Shown piece by piece: positions 52,459 through 61,579 of a DNA stretch of 64,000 nt. The stretch is taken from NCBI RefSeq assembly GCF_048269565.1, contig NZ_JBLXIK010000001.1, forward strand, positions 558,001-622,000, read 5' to 3'. The position numbers were made by a program, and so were the translations under genes. Every line of letters starts with the position of its first letter. Position 1 is the stretch's first letter. The stretch comes from Maricaulis sp048269565 (GTDB lineage Bacteria > Pseudomonadota > Alphaproteobacteria > Caulobacterales > Maricaulaceae). Under the pieces are notes generated by a model that worked only from the letters and a program-made list of their open reading frames with translations, did no database searches and was not told the origin of the DNA.

Positions 52459-53568
52459 TCAGACCGGCTGGCGCAATGCCGCAATCCGCGCCACCGACTG
52501 GTCGATGCGCGCTTCGGTGAAGCGGCCCTCGACAATCGCCTCGATCACCCAGTCGACAATGCGCTGCGGCAGCTCCGGATCGGGGGCGGCCGAGTTGGAC
52601 AGCATGATGATATCATTGCCGGCCTCGATCGAGCGCAGCACGGCTTCGCGCTGGCTGTAATTCTCGCGGATCGCGGCCATGTCGAGATCATCCGTCATGA
52701 CGGCGCCGGTATAGCCGAGCTGGCCCCGCAACAGGCCCTCGATCACCGGCGCGGAGAAGGTCACCGGCACATCGGCCGGGTCGAGCCCGCGCTGGGTCAG
52801 ATGCCCGCCCATGATGAGCCGCGCCTCGCCGGCCTCGATCAGGCGGCGGAAGGGGTCGAGCTCGGCATCGCTCCAGGTCTCGGTGATGTCGACAAATCCG
52901 GCATGGCTGTCGCCGCGTGAATGGCCGTGACCGGGGAAATGCTTGATGGCGCAGACCGCACCGGCCTCGCGATAGGCGTCGATGAAGGCGCTGGCATAGG
53001 CGGCAACGGTGGCGCCATCATCGCCATAGGCGCGGCCATGACGGCCGATGACGGCATTCTCGGGATCGTTCAGATCGGCAACAGGCGCCAGATTCATGTT
53101 GAAGCCGGCGGCCCGGAATTCCTGCGCGGCGGCGGCGTAGACGACACGTGCCGCGTCGGCATCGCCGGCCTCGGCGACCAGCCGGGCACGCGGAATGGCG
53201 GTATAGCCGAGATCGCGCGACAGGCGCTGCACCACCCCGCCCTCCTGGTCGACGGCCATCCAGGCATCGGGCGCGATCGCCCTGAAACGCGCCGTCAGAC
53301 CTTCCACCCCCTCACGCGTGCGCACATTATGGCGCAGGAAAAGCACGCCACCGATCCGGCCCTCGCCCAGATGATCGGCGATCTGGTCAGCGCCTTCGGT
53401 GTCCACCGTCGAACCGATAAAGCCGAGCAACAGCATCTGGCCGATCCGCTGGTCCAGGCTCATCTCGTCGGCCATCGCGAAGGATGCCGGCAACAGGCTC
53501 ATGCCGGCCGTGGCGGCCGCCCAGCGCAGGACGCTGCGGCGGTCCGGGCCGCCAAGGGGGTGCGTCAT
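52459..53568 (-). CDS. nagZ: Tat-exported glycoside hydrolase family 3 beta-N-acetylhexosaminidase (NagZ-like)
   Basis: A 369-residue GH3 enzyme. The NagZ-specific His-Asp pair loop is AIKHFPGHGHSRGDSHAGF, and the catalytic nucleophile Asp is in GAVMTDDLDMAAI. The substrate-binding MAVDQEGGVVQRL is present. Unlike cytosolic E. coli NagZ, it begins with a twin-arginine signal (PDRRSVLRWAAATAG, cleavage near SFAMA), so it acts in the periplasm on peptidoglycan or chitin fragments. ATG 53568 has GGAGA upstream; the longer frame to 53640 would bury the signal and is rejected. Convergent with the S9 peptidase gene. Confidence 0.88.
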   Translation of the reverse strand: MTHPLGGPDRRSVLRWAAATAGMSLLPASFAMADEMSLDQRIGQMLLLGFIGSTVDTEGADQIADHLGEGRIGGVLFLRHNVRTREGVEGLTARFRAIAPDAWMAVDQEGGVVQRLSRDLGYTAIPRARLVAEAGDADAARVVYAAAAQEFRAAGFNMNLAPVADLNDPENAVIGRHGRAYGDDGATVAAYASAFIDAYREAGAVCAIKHFPGHGHSRGDSHAGFVDITETWSDAELDPFRRLIEAGEARLIMGGHLTQRGLDPADVPVTFSAPVIEGLLRGQLGYTGAVMTDDLDMAAIRENYSQREAVLRSIEAGNDIIMLSNSAAPDPELPQRIVDWVIEAIVEGRFTEARIDQSVARIAALRQPV

Positions 53569-53881
53569 CAGTCTCTCCAGAGCCAAACAGGTCTGCTGGC
53601 ACCATGCAAAGCCAGGGCCGCTCGCGCAAGCGGGCATCACGCCTGCATTGCGAAAAGGTCACACGGCAGCAAGGCTGGAGCCGGACGGGGTCGGGCAGTC
53701 TTGTCTCAGCCGTTCTTTTCACGATCAACGGCCCCTTTAGTAACTGGGCGCGGCACCTGACCGGTGTTGCGCCCTCTTTCGTACCGGGCGCGCCGCCTTT
53801 CCAAAAGTTCAGCCCGGAGCCAAGGCGCGGTAACACAGCGCGGCGCAGTGTGAATACGAGATTCGATGAAAGGGACATTTC

Positions 53882-55081
53882 ATGAAGACGATCCTGCTTG
53901 CCACTGCGGCGATCACCCTGGCCGGAACAGCTGCTTGGGCGATTGACGACGACAACCGCCACACCCGCCTGCGCGTTACTGGCGACAGGGCCGCCGACGC
54001 CCCCGGGACCATGATTGAAATCCGCGGCGAGGATGGCGAACGCACCATCCACATCCAGGGCGATGCCCCCGCGACCCGCCTGACCGTCAACGGCCAGACC
54101 GTGGAAATCGATGGCAACAGCGTCATGATCGATGGCCAGCGGGTCGAGACCGAGGGTGCCGGCGTCATCATCGTCGAGGGCGACGAGATTCAGGTCCTGC
54201 GCGATGGCGATTTCAATCGCTTCGATGGCCGATTTACCCGTCACATGGCCGAGCGGGCCGAGCACACCGCGCGCATGGCCGAAGGCATGCATGATTTCCA
54301 CTTTGAATTTGACTCCGAGGGGATGCGCACCGAGGTCCTCGACTCACTCACTGCCGCGCTCGCGGGGCTGGATTCAGAGACCTTCCGCGACGGCAATTCG
54401 AGCGACTGGGACGATATGTCTGAGGCCGAACGCCAGGAAGTCCGCGCCGCCCTCGAGGATGCGCGCGCGGAAATTCGCGAGGCCATGCGTGAAGTGCAAG
54501 TCGAACTCCGCGAGGCTCGCGACGAAGGGCGCCGGGTTCGCGTCGAGATGATGCACGAAGCCCGTCGCGATGAAGCCCGCGCCGAGCGCGATGAAGTGCG
54601 CAGCCACCGTGACCAGGCCCGTGCCGAACGCGATGCGGAGCGGGCCGTCCGCGACGAGATCCGGGCGGCGCGCGATGAAGCGCGCGAACTGGCCCGCGAA
54701 GCGCGCAACGAGGCCCGCATCGCGCGGCACAATGTGATGCGCTGGGAAACGACCGGCGATGGTGATGGGTACCAGGAGCAAAGCGTCCGCATCGAGCGCA
54801 ATGATGACGGACGGCGCCAGGTCTGGGTTAATGGCGAGGAGCAGACCGGCGACAGCCTCGTTGACTGGCTCAACCGGATCGAGGCCGAGCGGCTCGCCGG
54901 CGGTCCCGCCGACCGCCACCGCGAACGGCGCATCGTGCGCTTCGACCGTGATGACGGCAGCAGCGACGAGGTCGATCTGACCGGGCGGCAGGTGATTGTC
55001 CTGCGCAGTGATGATGATGACGGCGCCCGCCGCGTGTTCGAATTCGAGTTCGAGACTGACGAGCTTGATGACGAGAAGTAG
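53882..55081 (+). CDS. Secreted protein with a long charged single alpha-helix
   Basis: A 399-residue protein with a Sec signal (residues 1-20, cleavage after AWA). Residues 25-110 are a beta-rich domain with repeated short strands (TVEIDGNSVMIDGQRVE). Residues about 179-284 are almost only Glu, Arg, Ala and Asp in i/i+4 register (EARAERDEVRSHRDQARAER), the pattern of a stable single alpha-helix or coiled coil. The C-terminal 100 residues are again beta-like and very acidic, ending FETDELDDEK. No enzyme motif and no family are recognised. The ribosome site AAAGGGA precedes ATG 53882. A periplasmic spacer or scaffold is the inference. Confidence 0.75.
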   Translation: MKTILLATAAITLAGTAAWAIDDDNRHTRLRVTGDRAADAPGTMIEIRGEDGERTIHIQGDAPATRLTVNGQTVEIDGNSVMIDGQRVETEGAGVIIVEGDEIQVLRDGDFNRFDGRFTRHMAERAEHTARMAEGMHDFHFEFDSEGMRTEVLDSLTAALAGLDSETFRDGNSSDWDDMSEAERQEVRAALEDARAEIREAMREVQVELREARDEGRRVRVEMMHEARRDEARAERDEVRSHRDQARAERDAERAVRDEIRAARDEARELAREARNEARIARHNVMRWETTGDGDGYQEQSVRIERNDDGRRQVWVNGEEQTGDSLVDWLNRIEAERLAGGPADRHRERRIVRFDRDDGSSDEVDLTGRQVIVLRSDDDDGARRVFEFEFETDELDDEK

Positions 55082-55112
55082 GCCGTCAGCCGCTCGCATT
55101 TTGATTTGTGAC

Positions 55113-55134
55113 AAGGCCGGCGCAAGCCGGCCTT
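55113..55134 (+). terminator. Terminator after the charged-helix gene
   Basis: AAGGCCGGC (55113-55121) pairs with GCCGGCCTT (55126-55134) around GCAA. The final Ts of the stem plus TCCGTCT form a short tail. Confidence 0.65.
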
Positions 55135-55161
55135 TCCGTCTGCGCCAGGCCGGAAATCGCC

Positions 55162-55192
55162 CAAAAAGGCGGGGCTGGCCAAAGCCAGCCCC
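55162..55192 (-). terminator. Terminator for leftward hisS
   Basis: GGGGCTGGC (55171-55179) pairs with GCCAGCCCC (55184-55192). Read leftward the hairpin is followed by GCCTTTTTGGG. It faces the terminator of the convergent charged-helix gene. Confidence 0.6.
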
Positions 55193-55344
55193 GAAATTTG
55201 CGGTTGGTCGATAAAGGACGTTTCTCCCCGAAACGCCAAGGACTAGACGGTCAGGCCCGGTCCAGATGCGAGGTTGACGTAGACGTCATGTGAGGTCAAG
55301 TCCAGTCACCACGTTTTGCCACGCCCCTGATACTTATCAACAGT

Positions 55345-56829
55345 TCAGACGCTATTTCCGTCGCGTCTTGCCACAGTCCGGACCGCTTCGACCCAGGCGT
55401 CCGAAGCGACCGTAATCTGGGCCGGCTGCTCCTCGCGCCATTCGCGATTATCGCTGATTTCAGCCGCCAGCCGGGCGCCGAGCTTGAGATCCTTGATCGT
55501 CACCAGCCCCTGCTCGCGCTCGTCCGAACCGACAATGACGGCTGCAACAGCGCCGCGCCGGTCGGCATATTTCATCTGCTTGCCCATATTGCCGCCACCG
55601 GCAAAGGCCTCGGCGCGAAAACCCGCTGCGCGCAGCTCGGCCGCCATCGCCAGATAATGCGCTGACCGGTCCTTCTCGGCCGCAATCACGATCACGAGCG
55701 GACGCTCCTGCCCGGCACCCACCCGGCCCAGCGCCGAGAGCGCGGCGGCAAAACGGCTGACCCCGAAGGAGAATCCGGTCGCCGGCACAGCCTGGCCGGT
55801 GAAGCGCGAGACCAGGTCATCATAACGGCCACCGCCGCCGACAGAGCCAAACTGGATCGGCTTGCCATCATCATAATGCGCCGTCGCCAGCAATTCGGCC
55901 TCATAGACAGGCCCGGTGTAATAGCCCAGGCCGCGCACGACGGACGGATCAAACACGGCGCGGCTGTCGCCGACACCGATCGCGGACAGGACCGCGTCAA
56001 TCTCGCCCAGCGCTGCCAGACCGAGACGCCCCGCCTGCGATTGCCCGACCAGCGGTTCGAGCCGGCCAATCACCTCACCGCGGCTGCCGCCACCGGAATC
56101 GAGGAAGGCGAGGATGGTTTCAATCCCCTTGGTGTCGAGGCCGGCCCCTTCGGTGAAGTCGCCGGATTCATCCTTGCGGCCGGCGCCGAGCAGATCGCAA
56201 ACCCCGTCGCGGCCAAGCCGGTCGAGCTTGTCGGCGGCACGCAGCACACGCATGCGGCGCTCCGGTTCGGCGGCTCCGATCGTTTCCAGCACGCCATCGA
56301 GAATGCGCCGGTCATTGACGCGGATGAGGTATTCGCCGTCATCGAGGCCGACAGCGCGCATCACCTCGGCTGCCAGGGCGATCATTTCCGCGTCAGCCGC
56401 CGGTCCCGGGGCGCCGACCGTATCGGCATCGCACTGGACAAACTGGCGGAAACGGCCCGGGCCGGGTTTCTCATTGCGCCAGACATCGCCGGCCTGATAG
56501 CGGCGATAGGGCTTGTTCAGATCCTGGAAATTCTCGGCGACAAAACGCGCCAGCGGCGCGGTGTGGTCATAGCGCAGCGACAGCCACTGGCCGTCATCAT
56601 CCTCGAGCGCGAACACGCCCTCATTGGGGCGTTCCTCGTCGGGGAGGAATTTGCCGAGCGCGTCGGCGAATTCGAAGGCCGGCGTCTGCAAGGGTTCAAA
56701 ACCCCAATCGTCATAGACGCGGCTGGCGGTCTCGATCAGATGCCGTTCGGCGCGCAGAACCGATCCGCTGCGGTCTTCGAAACCGCGCGGGCGGCGGGCC
56801 TTGGGACGAAAGGGTTTCTTCGCGCTCAT
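55345..56829 (-). CDS. hisS: Histidyl-tRNA synthetase
   Basis: A 494-residue class II synthetase. It shows RPRGFEDRSG near the N-terminus, motif 2 in YRRYQAGDVWRNEKPGPGRFRQF, the histidine-specific GLGYYTGPVYEA, and motif 3 in ATGFSFGVSRFAAAL. The anticodon-binding domain at the C-terminus holds KQMKYADRRGA. ATG 56829 has GGAGA five bases upstream; the longer frame to 56904 is rejected. It is longer than E. coli HisS by about 70 residues, as in many alphaproteobacteria. Divergent from the small secreted protein at 57030. Confidence 0.95.
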   Translation of the reverse strand: MSAKKPFRPKARRPRGFEDRSGSVLRAERHLIETASRVYDDWGFEPLQTPAFEFADALGKFLPDEERPNEGVFALEDDDGQWLSLRYDHTAPLARFVAENFQDLNKPYRRYQAGDVWRNEKPGPGRFRQFVQCDADTVGAPGPAADAEMIALAAEVMRAVGLDDGEYLIRVNDRRILDGVLETIGAAEPERRMRVLRAADKLDRLGRDGVCDLLGAGRKDESGDFTEGAGLDTKGIETILAFLDSGGGSRGEVIGRLEPLVGQSQAGRLGLAALGEIDAVLSAIGVGDSRAVFDPSVVRGLGYYTGPVYEAELLATAHYDDGKPIQFGSVGGGGRYDDLVSRFTGQAVPATGFSFGVSRFAAALSALGRVGAGQERPLVIVIAAEKDRSAHYLAMAAELRAAGFRAEAFAGGGNMGKQMKYADRRGAVAAVIVGSDEREQGLVTIKDLKLGARLAAEISDNREWREEQPAQITVASDAWVEAVRTVARRDGNSV

Positions 56830-57029
56830 GGACGTCTCCGGCTTGATCAATCGGCAACCGGCCCCTGTAAAGCAGGCAATCGGCCGCGTGTCAGCGGTCT
56901 TCAATATCGGACCAGCCCCTGCGGACCAGTTTTTTCACCAGTTCGCAGCTGAACTGCGCGGCGATTCACCGGCAGTAAAACTCTTTCTGCCAAGCTGGCG
57001 CCTCATCGTTCGCCACCGGAAGCCGCGTC

Positions 57030-57500
57030 ATGCGCCATCTCCTGCCTGCCCTCGCCTGCGCTTTGCTGGCCAGTTCCGCCGCCCTCGCCGGGCCCGGGTC
57101 CGACCTCGCCGACAGCGCGCGCAATATCGCCAGCCAGGCCCGGGAACGTGCTGACTATGCCGCCGCGCGGCCCGGCGCACCGGCGAGCCCGATCGATCTT
57201 GATGATCCGCTGCAATATGATCTCGACCAGTTCTCCGCCGATGCGATGCGGCTGAGCCGCGCCATCGACGAGGCCGGTGGGCCGATCGATCTGCGTTGCA
57301 TTTTCCGCGGCATGTCCGGCGATGCCGCCAGCCGGCTCGAGGCCCTCAATGCCGCCGAGACCGCCGCCGACCAGGCCCGCGCCTATCGCGAGATTTCGGC
57401 CCTGATGCATGATGCCGCCGAGATCGCTCCGGCGGCCGATGGCGAGGCTCTGCCCGCCACGCTCGGCCCGCCAGCCAGCTGCCCGGCCTCGCGCGACTGA
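57030..57500 (+). CDS. Small secreted helical protein of unknown function
   Basis: A 156-residue protein with a clear signal peptide (residues 1-20, cleavage after ALA). The mature part is Ala-rich and helical, with two Cys (LRCIFRGMSG and the penultimate PASCPASRD) that could form a disulfide. No family recognised. It lies between divergent hisS and the convergent ScsB/DsbD-like gene, whose stop is six bases away. A role as a substrate of that envelope reductase is conceivable from position and Cys content, but unproven. Confidence 0.7.
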   Translation: MRHLLPALACALLASSAALAGPGSDLADSARNIASQARERADYAAARPGAPASPIDLDDPLQYDLDQFSADAMRLSRAIDEAGGPIDLRCIFRGMSGDAASRLEALNAAETAADQARAYREISALMHDAAEIAPAADGEALPATLGPPASCPASRD

Positions 57501-57506
57501 ACCGGG

Positions 57507-59651
57507 CTAGCCCGCCGCTTCGGCCAGGGCCGTGACGACGATGTCGCGCGTCAGCACCGAGGGCAGCACCCGCGCCGGCCCGCCATCAGCGGGAAACACC
57601 AGATAGAGCGGAACACCGGCCTGGCCGTGCTCGGCGATCAGGGCCGCGATCTCGTCATTGCGATTGGTCCAGTCGGCGCGCATCTCCACCACACCGTATT
57701 GCTCGAAGGCATCGCGCACGGCCGGATCGCTGAGCGCGCCGAGCTTGTTGACCTGGCAGGTGACGCACCAGGCGGCGGTGACATCAATGAAGACCGGGCG
57801 CCCCTCGGCCCGCAATTCGGCGACGCGCTCGCGTGACCACGCCTCCTCGCCGCCCGACAGGGTCGGCGCATTGGTGGCGGCCGGCAGGCGGGCAATCGCC
57901 AGGGTCGCGGCCAGTCCGGTGAGCAAGGCGATTATCGCCACCAAGGTCCAGGCGAGATGCTTCTGTTTGCGCGCCCAGATCGCCAGCGACAGCGCCAGCA
58001 GGGCGATACCCAGCAGCAGCAGGCCGGTCGAACCGGACTGGATCACCAGCACCCAGCTCAACCAGATCACCGAGGCGAACATCGGGAAGGCGAGGAATTG
58101 CTTGAACTGTTCCATCCAGCGGCCCGGCTTGGGCATGAAGGCCTGCAGCGCCGGCACGAAACTGACCAGCACGAAGGGCGCGGCCAAACCGGCCCCCATC
58201 GCGGCCGAGACCAGCAGGACGATGATTGCCGGCTGGGTCAGTGCCAGCCCCAGCGCTCCGGCCGCCAGCGGCCCGACGCAGGGCGCGGCGACGATGACGG
58301 CGAGTACACCGGTGAAGAAGGCGCCGCGCGCGCCCGGCTGCTGGCTCAGCCCGCTGCCAACGCCCTGCAGGCTGGTGCCGATCTCGAACACGCCCAGCAG
58401 GTTGAGGCCGATCGCGAACAGCAGCAGCGTCAGCGCCGCCACAACGACGGGCACTTGCAGCTGGAAGCCCCAGCCGACCGGCAGTCCGAATTCGCGCAGT
58501 CCGACCAGCACGGCCGCCAGCGCGACAAAGCTCAGTATCACCCCGGCAAGGAAGAACAGCGCATGGCGCCGCGTCCGGTGTGGATGATCATGCGCGCCCT
58601 CGACGAATTGCAGCACCTTGATCGACAGGATCGGAAACACGCACGGCATGAGATTGAGGATCAGCCCGCCGCCAAAGGCGAGCAGGAGCAGGCCGATCAG
58701 GCCGGGCGCCACGGGCTGAACCGACGGAGCCGGAACGGTGCCAGTGCCTGCACCGGCAGCTGCAGCTGCAGCGGCAAGCGTCATCGCCGGGTCAGGACGG
58801 GCCTGGATTTCGACCGAGACTTCGCGCGCGCCGGCGCCGCTGCCGAGCGTGTAGCGCAGCACACCGCCGCGCAGGGTCCCGCTCTGCGGCTGCGGATTGA
58901 AACCCGGTGCCAGGATCAGCCGGGCCAGCCCGGCCTCGCGCTCGCTGCGCTGCCCGGCCGCATGCTGGATCAGCGCGCCGTCATGGGGAAAGAAGGTCAG
59001 ATCGTGCCAGTCCGGCTCAGCGGCGGAAAAATCGCCGCCTTCCAGTTCCAGCACAATGGCGTTGGCGCCAAATCCGATCCGCGCCTCCAGCCCCTCGACC
59101 GGCTGCGGCACCGCATCGAGTGCAGCCTGGATATACCAATAGCCGTCGGTATCGCGTTGTGACTGCGCCGCGACCGGCAGGGTCAGCGACAGGGTGCGCT
59201 CTTCCGGCACGCAGATGATTTCACACACCAGCCAGCTGGCATGGCCGGTGACCACCAGCTCGCCGGCCGCAAAGCCGGCATCAAGCTCAACGGGAAAGGG
59301 CAGCACCACTTCGCCGTGATAGCCGTAATCCATGATGGTCTCGGCCAGCGGCATTTCTTCCGGCGCCGGCCATTCGATCTCACCGATGCTCACACCGGCC
59401 GGAACATCCCAGCGGACCTCGGTCGGCAGGCCGTTATCTCCGGGATTGCGCCAATAGGTGTGCCAGCCCTCGGGCATGACCTGACGCAGACCGATATGAA
59501 AACTCTCGCCCGGAGCCACGGCCGCCCGGTCCGACACCAGGCTGGCATCGACGATCGGTTCGTTATTGGCCCAGCCCGGTTGCGCCAGCGCTCCCGGTGT
59601 CTGCCCGGCAAGAAGTGCGAAGAGCGTGGCAAGACCGGCTAGGAGACGCAT
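57507..59651 (-). CDS. ScsB/DsbD-type membrane thiol-disulfide reductase
   Basis: A 714-residue protein. A signal peptide (residues 1-23) leads into a periplasmic DsbD-N-like domain with WLVCEIICVPEE (CxxxC). A transmembrane DsbD core of about eight helices follows, with the electron-relay Cys in LNLMPCVFPILSIK and VAAPCVGPLAAGALG. The C-terminal thioredoxin domain has AAWCVTCQVN. It passes electrons from cytosolic thioredoxin to periplasmic partners. The N-terminal domain is larger than in E. coli DsbD and resembles the ScsB/CcdA-fused class described in Caulobacter. ATG 59651 is preferred; the longer frame to 59792 covers a terminator. Confidence 0.88.
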   Translation of the reverse strand: MRLLAGLATLFALLAGQTPGALAQPGWANNEPIVDASLVSDRAAVAPGESFHIGLRQVMPEGWHTYWRNPGDNGLPTEVRWDVPAGVSIGEIEWPAPEEMPLAETIMDYGYHGEVVLPFPVELDAGFAAGELVVTGHASWLVCEIICVPEERTLSLTLPVAAQSQRDTDGYWYIQAALDAVPQPVEGLEARIGFGANAIVLELEGGDFSAAEPDWHDLTFFPHDGALIQHAAGQRSEREAGLARLILAPGFNPQPQSGTLRGGVLRYTLGSGAGAREVSVEIQARPDPAMTLAAAAAAAGAGTGTVPAPSVQPVAPGLIGLLLLAFGGGLILNLMPCVFPILSIKVLQFVEGAHDHPHRTRRHALFFLAGVILSFVALAAVLVGLREFGLPVGWGFQLQVPVVVAALTLLLFAIGLNLLGVFEIGTSLQGVGSGLSQQPGARGAFFTGVLAVIVAAPCVGPLAAGALGLALTQPAIIVLLVSAAMGAGLAAPFVLVSFVPALQAFMPKPGRWMEQFKQFLAFPMFASVIWLSWVLVIQSGSTGLLLLGIALLALSLAIWARKQKHLAWTLVAIIALLTGLAATLAIARLPAATNAPTLSGGEEAWSRERVAELRAEGRPVFIDVTAAWCVTCQVNKLGALSDPAVRDAFEQYGVVEMRADWTNRNDEIAALIAEHGQAGVPLYLVFPADGGPARVLPSVLTRDIVVTALAEAAG

Positions 59652-59758
59652 GAACAGACCTCGGGACAGGAATGGAAGCAGGAAACACCCGTGCCATATA
59701 GCCATGATTTGTCCAAGGTCGAAGCCCGCTCGCGCAATGGTGATCGCACACAAGCAAA

Positions 59759-59782
59759 CGGCCGCGCCTTTCAGCGCGGCCG
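59759..59782 (-). terminator. Terminator after the SapC-family gene
   Basis: CGGCCGCGC (59759-59767) pairs with GCGCGGCCG (59774-59782). Read leftward the tail is TTTGCTTGTG. It separates the SapC-family gene from the ScsB-like gene. Confidence 0.65.
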
Positions 59783-59809
59783 CAGCCATCACAATGATAT
59801 GTGCAGAGC

Positions 59810-60601
59810 CTAGGCCTTGGCGGCCGGAGCGGCAGCTGCCTGTTGCTGCACGGAGACGCGGCGCATGATGCGCTCCCAGCGTTGCAGCGAGATCAGGTGG
59901 GCAGAAATCGCGAGCAGATCGCCATTCTTGTGCATCTCGACGAGCTTTTCCGTCGGCAGGTTGGCGAATTTCTCGTCAGAAACACCCCAGTATTCCGCGA
60001 CCGTGATCGTGTTGTCCGGATTGTTCGGATCGGCCACGCGCACGTTTTTCTGCTCGAACAGGTCGAGCGCGGTGAGACGCTCGACAAAGCTTTCGGTGAT
60101 CTTGGCGTCATTCTCGAACGCCGAGACGAATTCAACCGCCTTGCTGGTGTACTCGGTCGGCTCGCCCTCTTCGTTGAAGAAGGGCACGTCCGGGTCTTTC
60201 TTGACGACGAATGGCGCATCGACATCGACGCAGACGGTCGAAGGCTGATCCATCGGATTGGAAGCGCTCACGAACGGATAGCGGCGTACATAGGCCGGCA
60301 CGTAGTGATCAGTATCAAACTGGCCGTCCGCGTTGACGAAGACGTTGGTGCCCTGACGCAGGCCCATCACCAGGACCGGCATTTTCTTGTCGCCCAGGAA
60401 GATGATCGGATAGCTGCCGCTGGCAACGGTGAACTCGCCGGCGATGGCGGGAACGAAGTGCCAATCCTTCAAGAAGCTGAAGGGCTGTGCGATCGATTTC
60501 ACGCCATAGGTCTTGTGTTTTGTACGGTTGAGCGGCTCCACAGTCTTGTAGAGCGGGACCGTACCTGTGAGGCGTGCCTCGGTGGTTGGTGCGTCGGCCA
60601 T
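59810..60601 (-). CDS. SapC-family protein
   Basis: A 263-residue protein of the SapC family (PF07277), named after a Campylobacter S-layer locus. The pattern includes HFVPAIAGEFTVASGSYPIIF near residue 48, VNADGQFDTDHYVPAYVRRYPF, and an ELxF-like VRVADPNNPD late segment. No signal peptide is seen, so any S-layer link is by family name, and the biochemical role is unknown. Its own terminator lies downstream. The Ala/Gln-rich C-terminus is likely disordered. Confidence 0.82.
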   Translation of the reverse strand: MADAPTTEARLTGTVPLYKTVEPLNRTKHKTYGVKSIAQPFSFLKDWHFVPAIAGEFTVASGSYPIIFLGDKKMPVLVMGLRQGTNVFVNADGQFDTDHYVPAYVRRYPFVSASNPMDQPSTVCVDVDAPFVVKKDPDVPFFNEEGEPTEYTSKAVEFVSAFENDAKITESFVERLTALDLFEQKNVRVADPNNPDNTITVAEYWGVSDEKFANLPTEKLVEMHKNGDLLAISAHLISLQRWERIMRRVSVQQQAAAAPAAKA

Positions 60602-60694
60602 TGTAGAAACCCTTCATTGCTTTCGGCGCTAGATAGCGGATATGCCCGATGGCGGCAACGCGGCCACGCAGGGACTGGAACCGGAAGGGTTTGC

Positions 60695-60731
60695 AAAAAA
60701 AATGCCGGACCCCGCAACCGGGATCCGGCAT
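60695..60731 (-). terminator. Terminator after the OmpW gene
   Basis: Read leftward, ATGCCGGA...(60731-60720) pairs with the stretch ending TCCGGCAT (60709-60702), followed by eight Ts. A strong rho-independent terminator. Confidence 0.88.
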
Positions 60732-60753
60732 GCCCACTCGGAGGGCGAATGGT

Positions 60754-61380
60754 CTAGAAGCGGCGACCGAAGCCGATGCCGAGAATCACCGGGTCGATAT
60801 CGACATCCGCTCCGATAGCGCCATCGATCAGCACGTCGGTATTGATGTCGACATATTTGACGTCGACGTTGAAAAACCAGTCATCCTGCAGTGCGAAGTC
60901 GATCCCGGCCTGGGCGGCAAAACCAAAGCTGTCATCATAACTGATGCTGGTCAGTGCCGAGCCACCGGGCAGGTCCTCGTTGAAGAAATGCGTGTAATTG
61001 ACGCCGGCACCGAGATAGGGCCGCATCTGGCCGTCCGGGTTGAAATGGTATTGCAGCGTCAGTGTCGGTGGCAGCAGGGTGACATCGCCGAGATCGATAT
61101 CACCGGCGATGGTGCCGACGGCCTGAACATCATGCGGTGTCACACCGAGGATGAGTTCAACGGCCCAGTTGTCCTGGACGAAATAGGTGATGTCCAATTC
61201 CGGCACGATCTGGTCGGAGATATCGACATCGCCGCCGACCGTGTCGATCGTGGCGCTTTCATTCGGCATCACGTCGATGGCGCGCACGCGGATCAGCCAG
61301 TCGCCGCTTTCGGCATGGGCCGGAGCTGCGGTGACAGCCAGTGACCCGAGAATGGTCGCGCAAAGCATAAGGTGTTTCAT
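60754..61380 (-). CDS. ompW: OmpW-family outer-membrane beta-barrel protein
   Basis: A 208-residue outer-membrane protein with a Sec signal (residues 1-23, cleavage after AHA). It has the OmpW pattern of eight strands: DWLIRVRAIDVMPN at the mature N-terminus, PELDITYFVQDNWAVELILG, PPTLTLQYHFNPDG, RPYLGAGVNYTHFF, and the C-terminal Phe (LGIGFGRRF) needed for barrel assembly. OmpW forms a narrow hydrophobic channel. The mature loops are unusually rich in Asp. Divergent from the Fur/Zur-type regulator, with about 200 bases between. Confidence 0.92.
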   Translation of the reverse strand: MKHLMLCATILGSLAVTAAPAHAESGDWLIRVRAIDVMPNESATIDTVGGDVDISDQIVPELDITYFVQDNWAVELILGVTPHDVQAVGTIAGDIDLGDVTLLPPTLTLQYHFNPDGQMRPYLGAGVNYTHFFNEDLPGGSALTSISYDDSFGFAAQAGIDFALQDDWFFNVDVKYVDINTDVLIDGAIGADVDIDPVILGIGFGRRF

Positions 61381-61579
61381 GAGGGAGCCCCTTCATCCAT
61401 AAAAAATGTATGGCCTTTATCGATGATGTGACGGCCTTCGGGCAGTGTGCGTTTCGCCGCGCGTCAGCCTGTCGCACCGGGCAAAACACAAGGCGATCTG
61501 CGCCATACTGCCGGTCATGACCGATCCGGCGTAACTGGCGGGTGTGTTTTGTCCCGAACTGGGTTTAGATAGCCTGACC

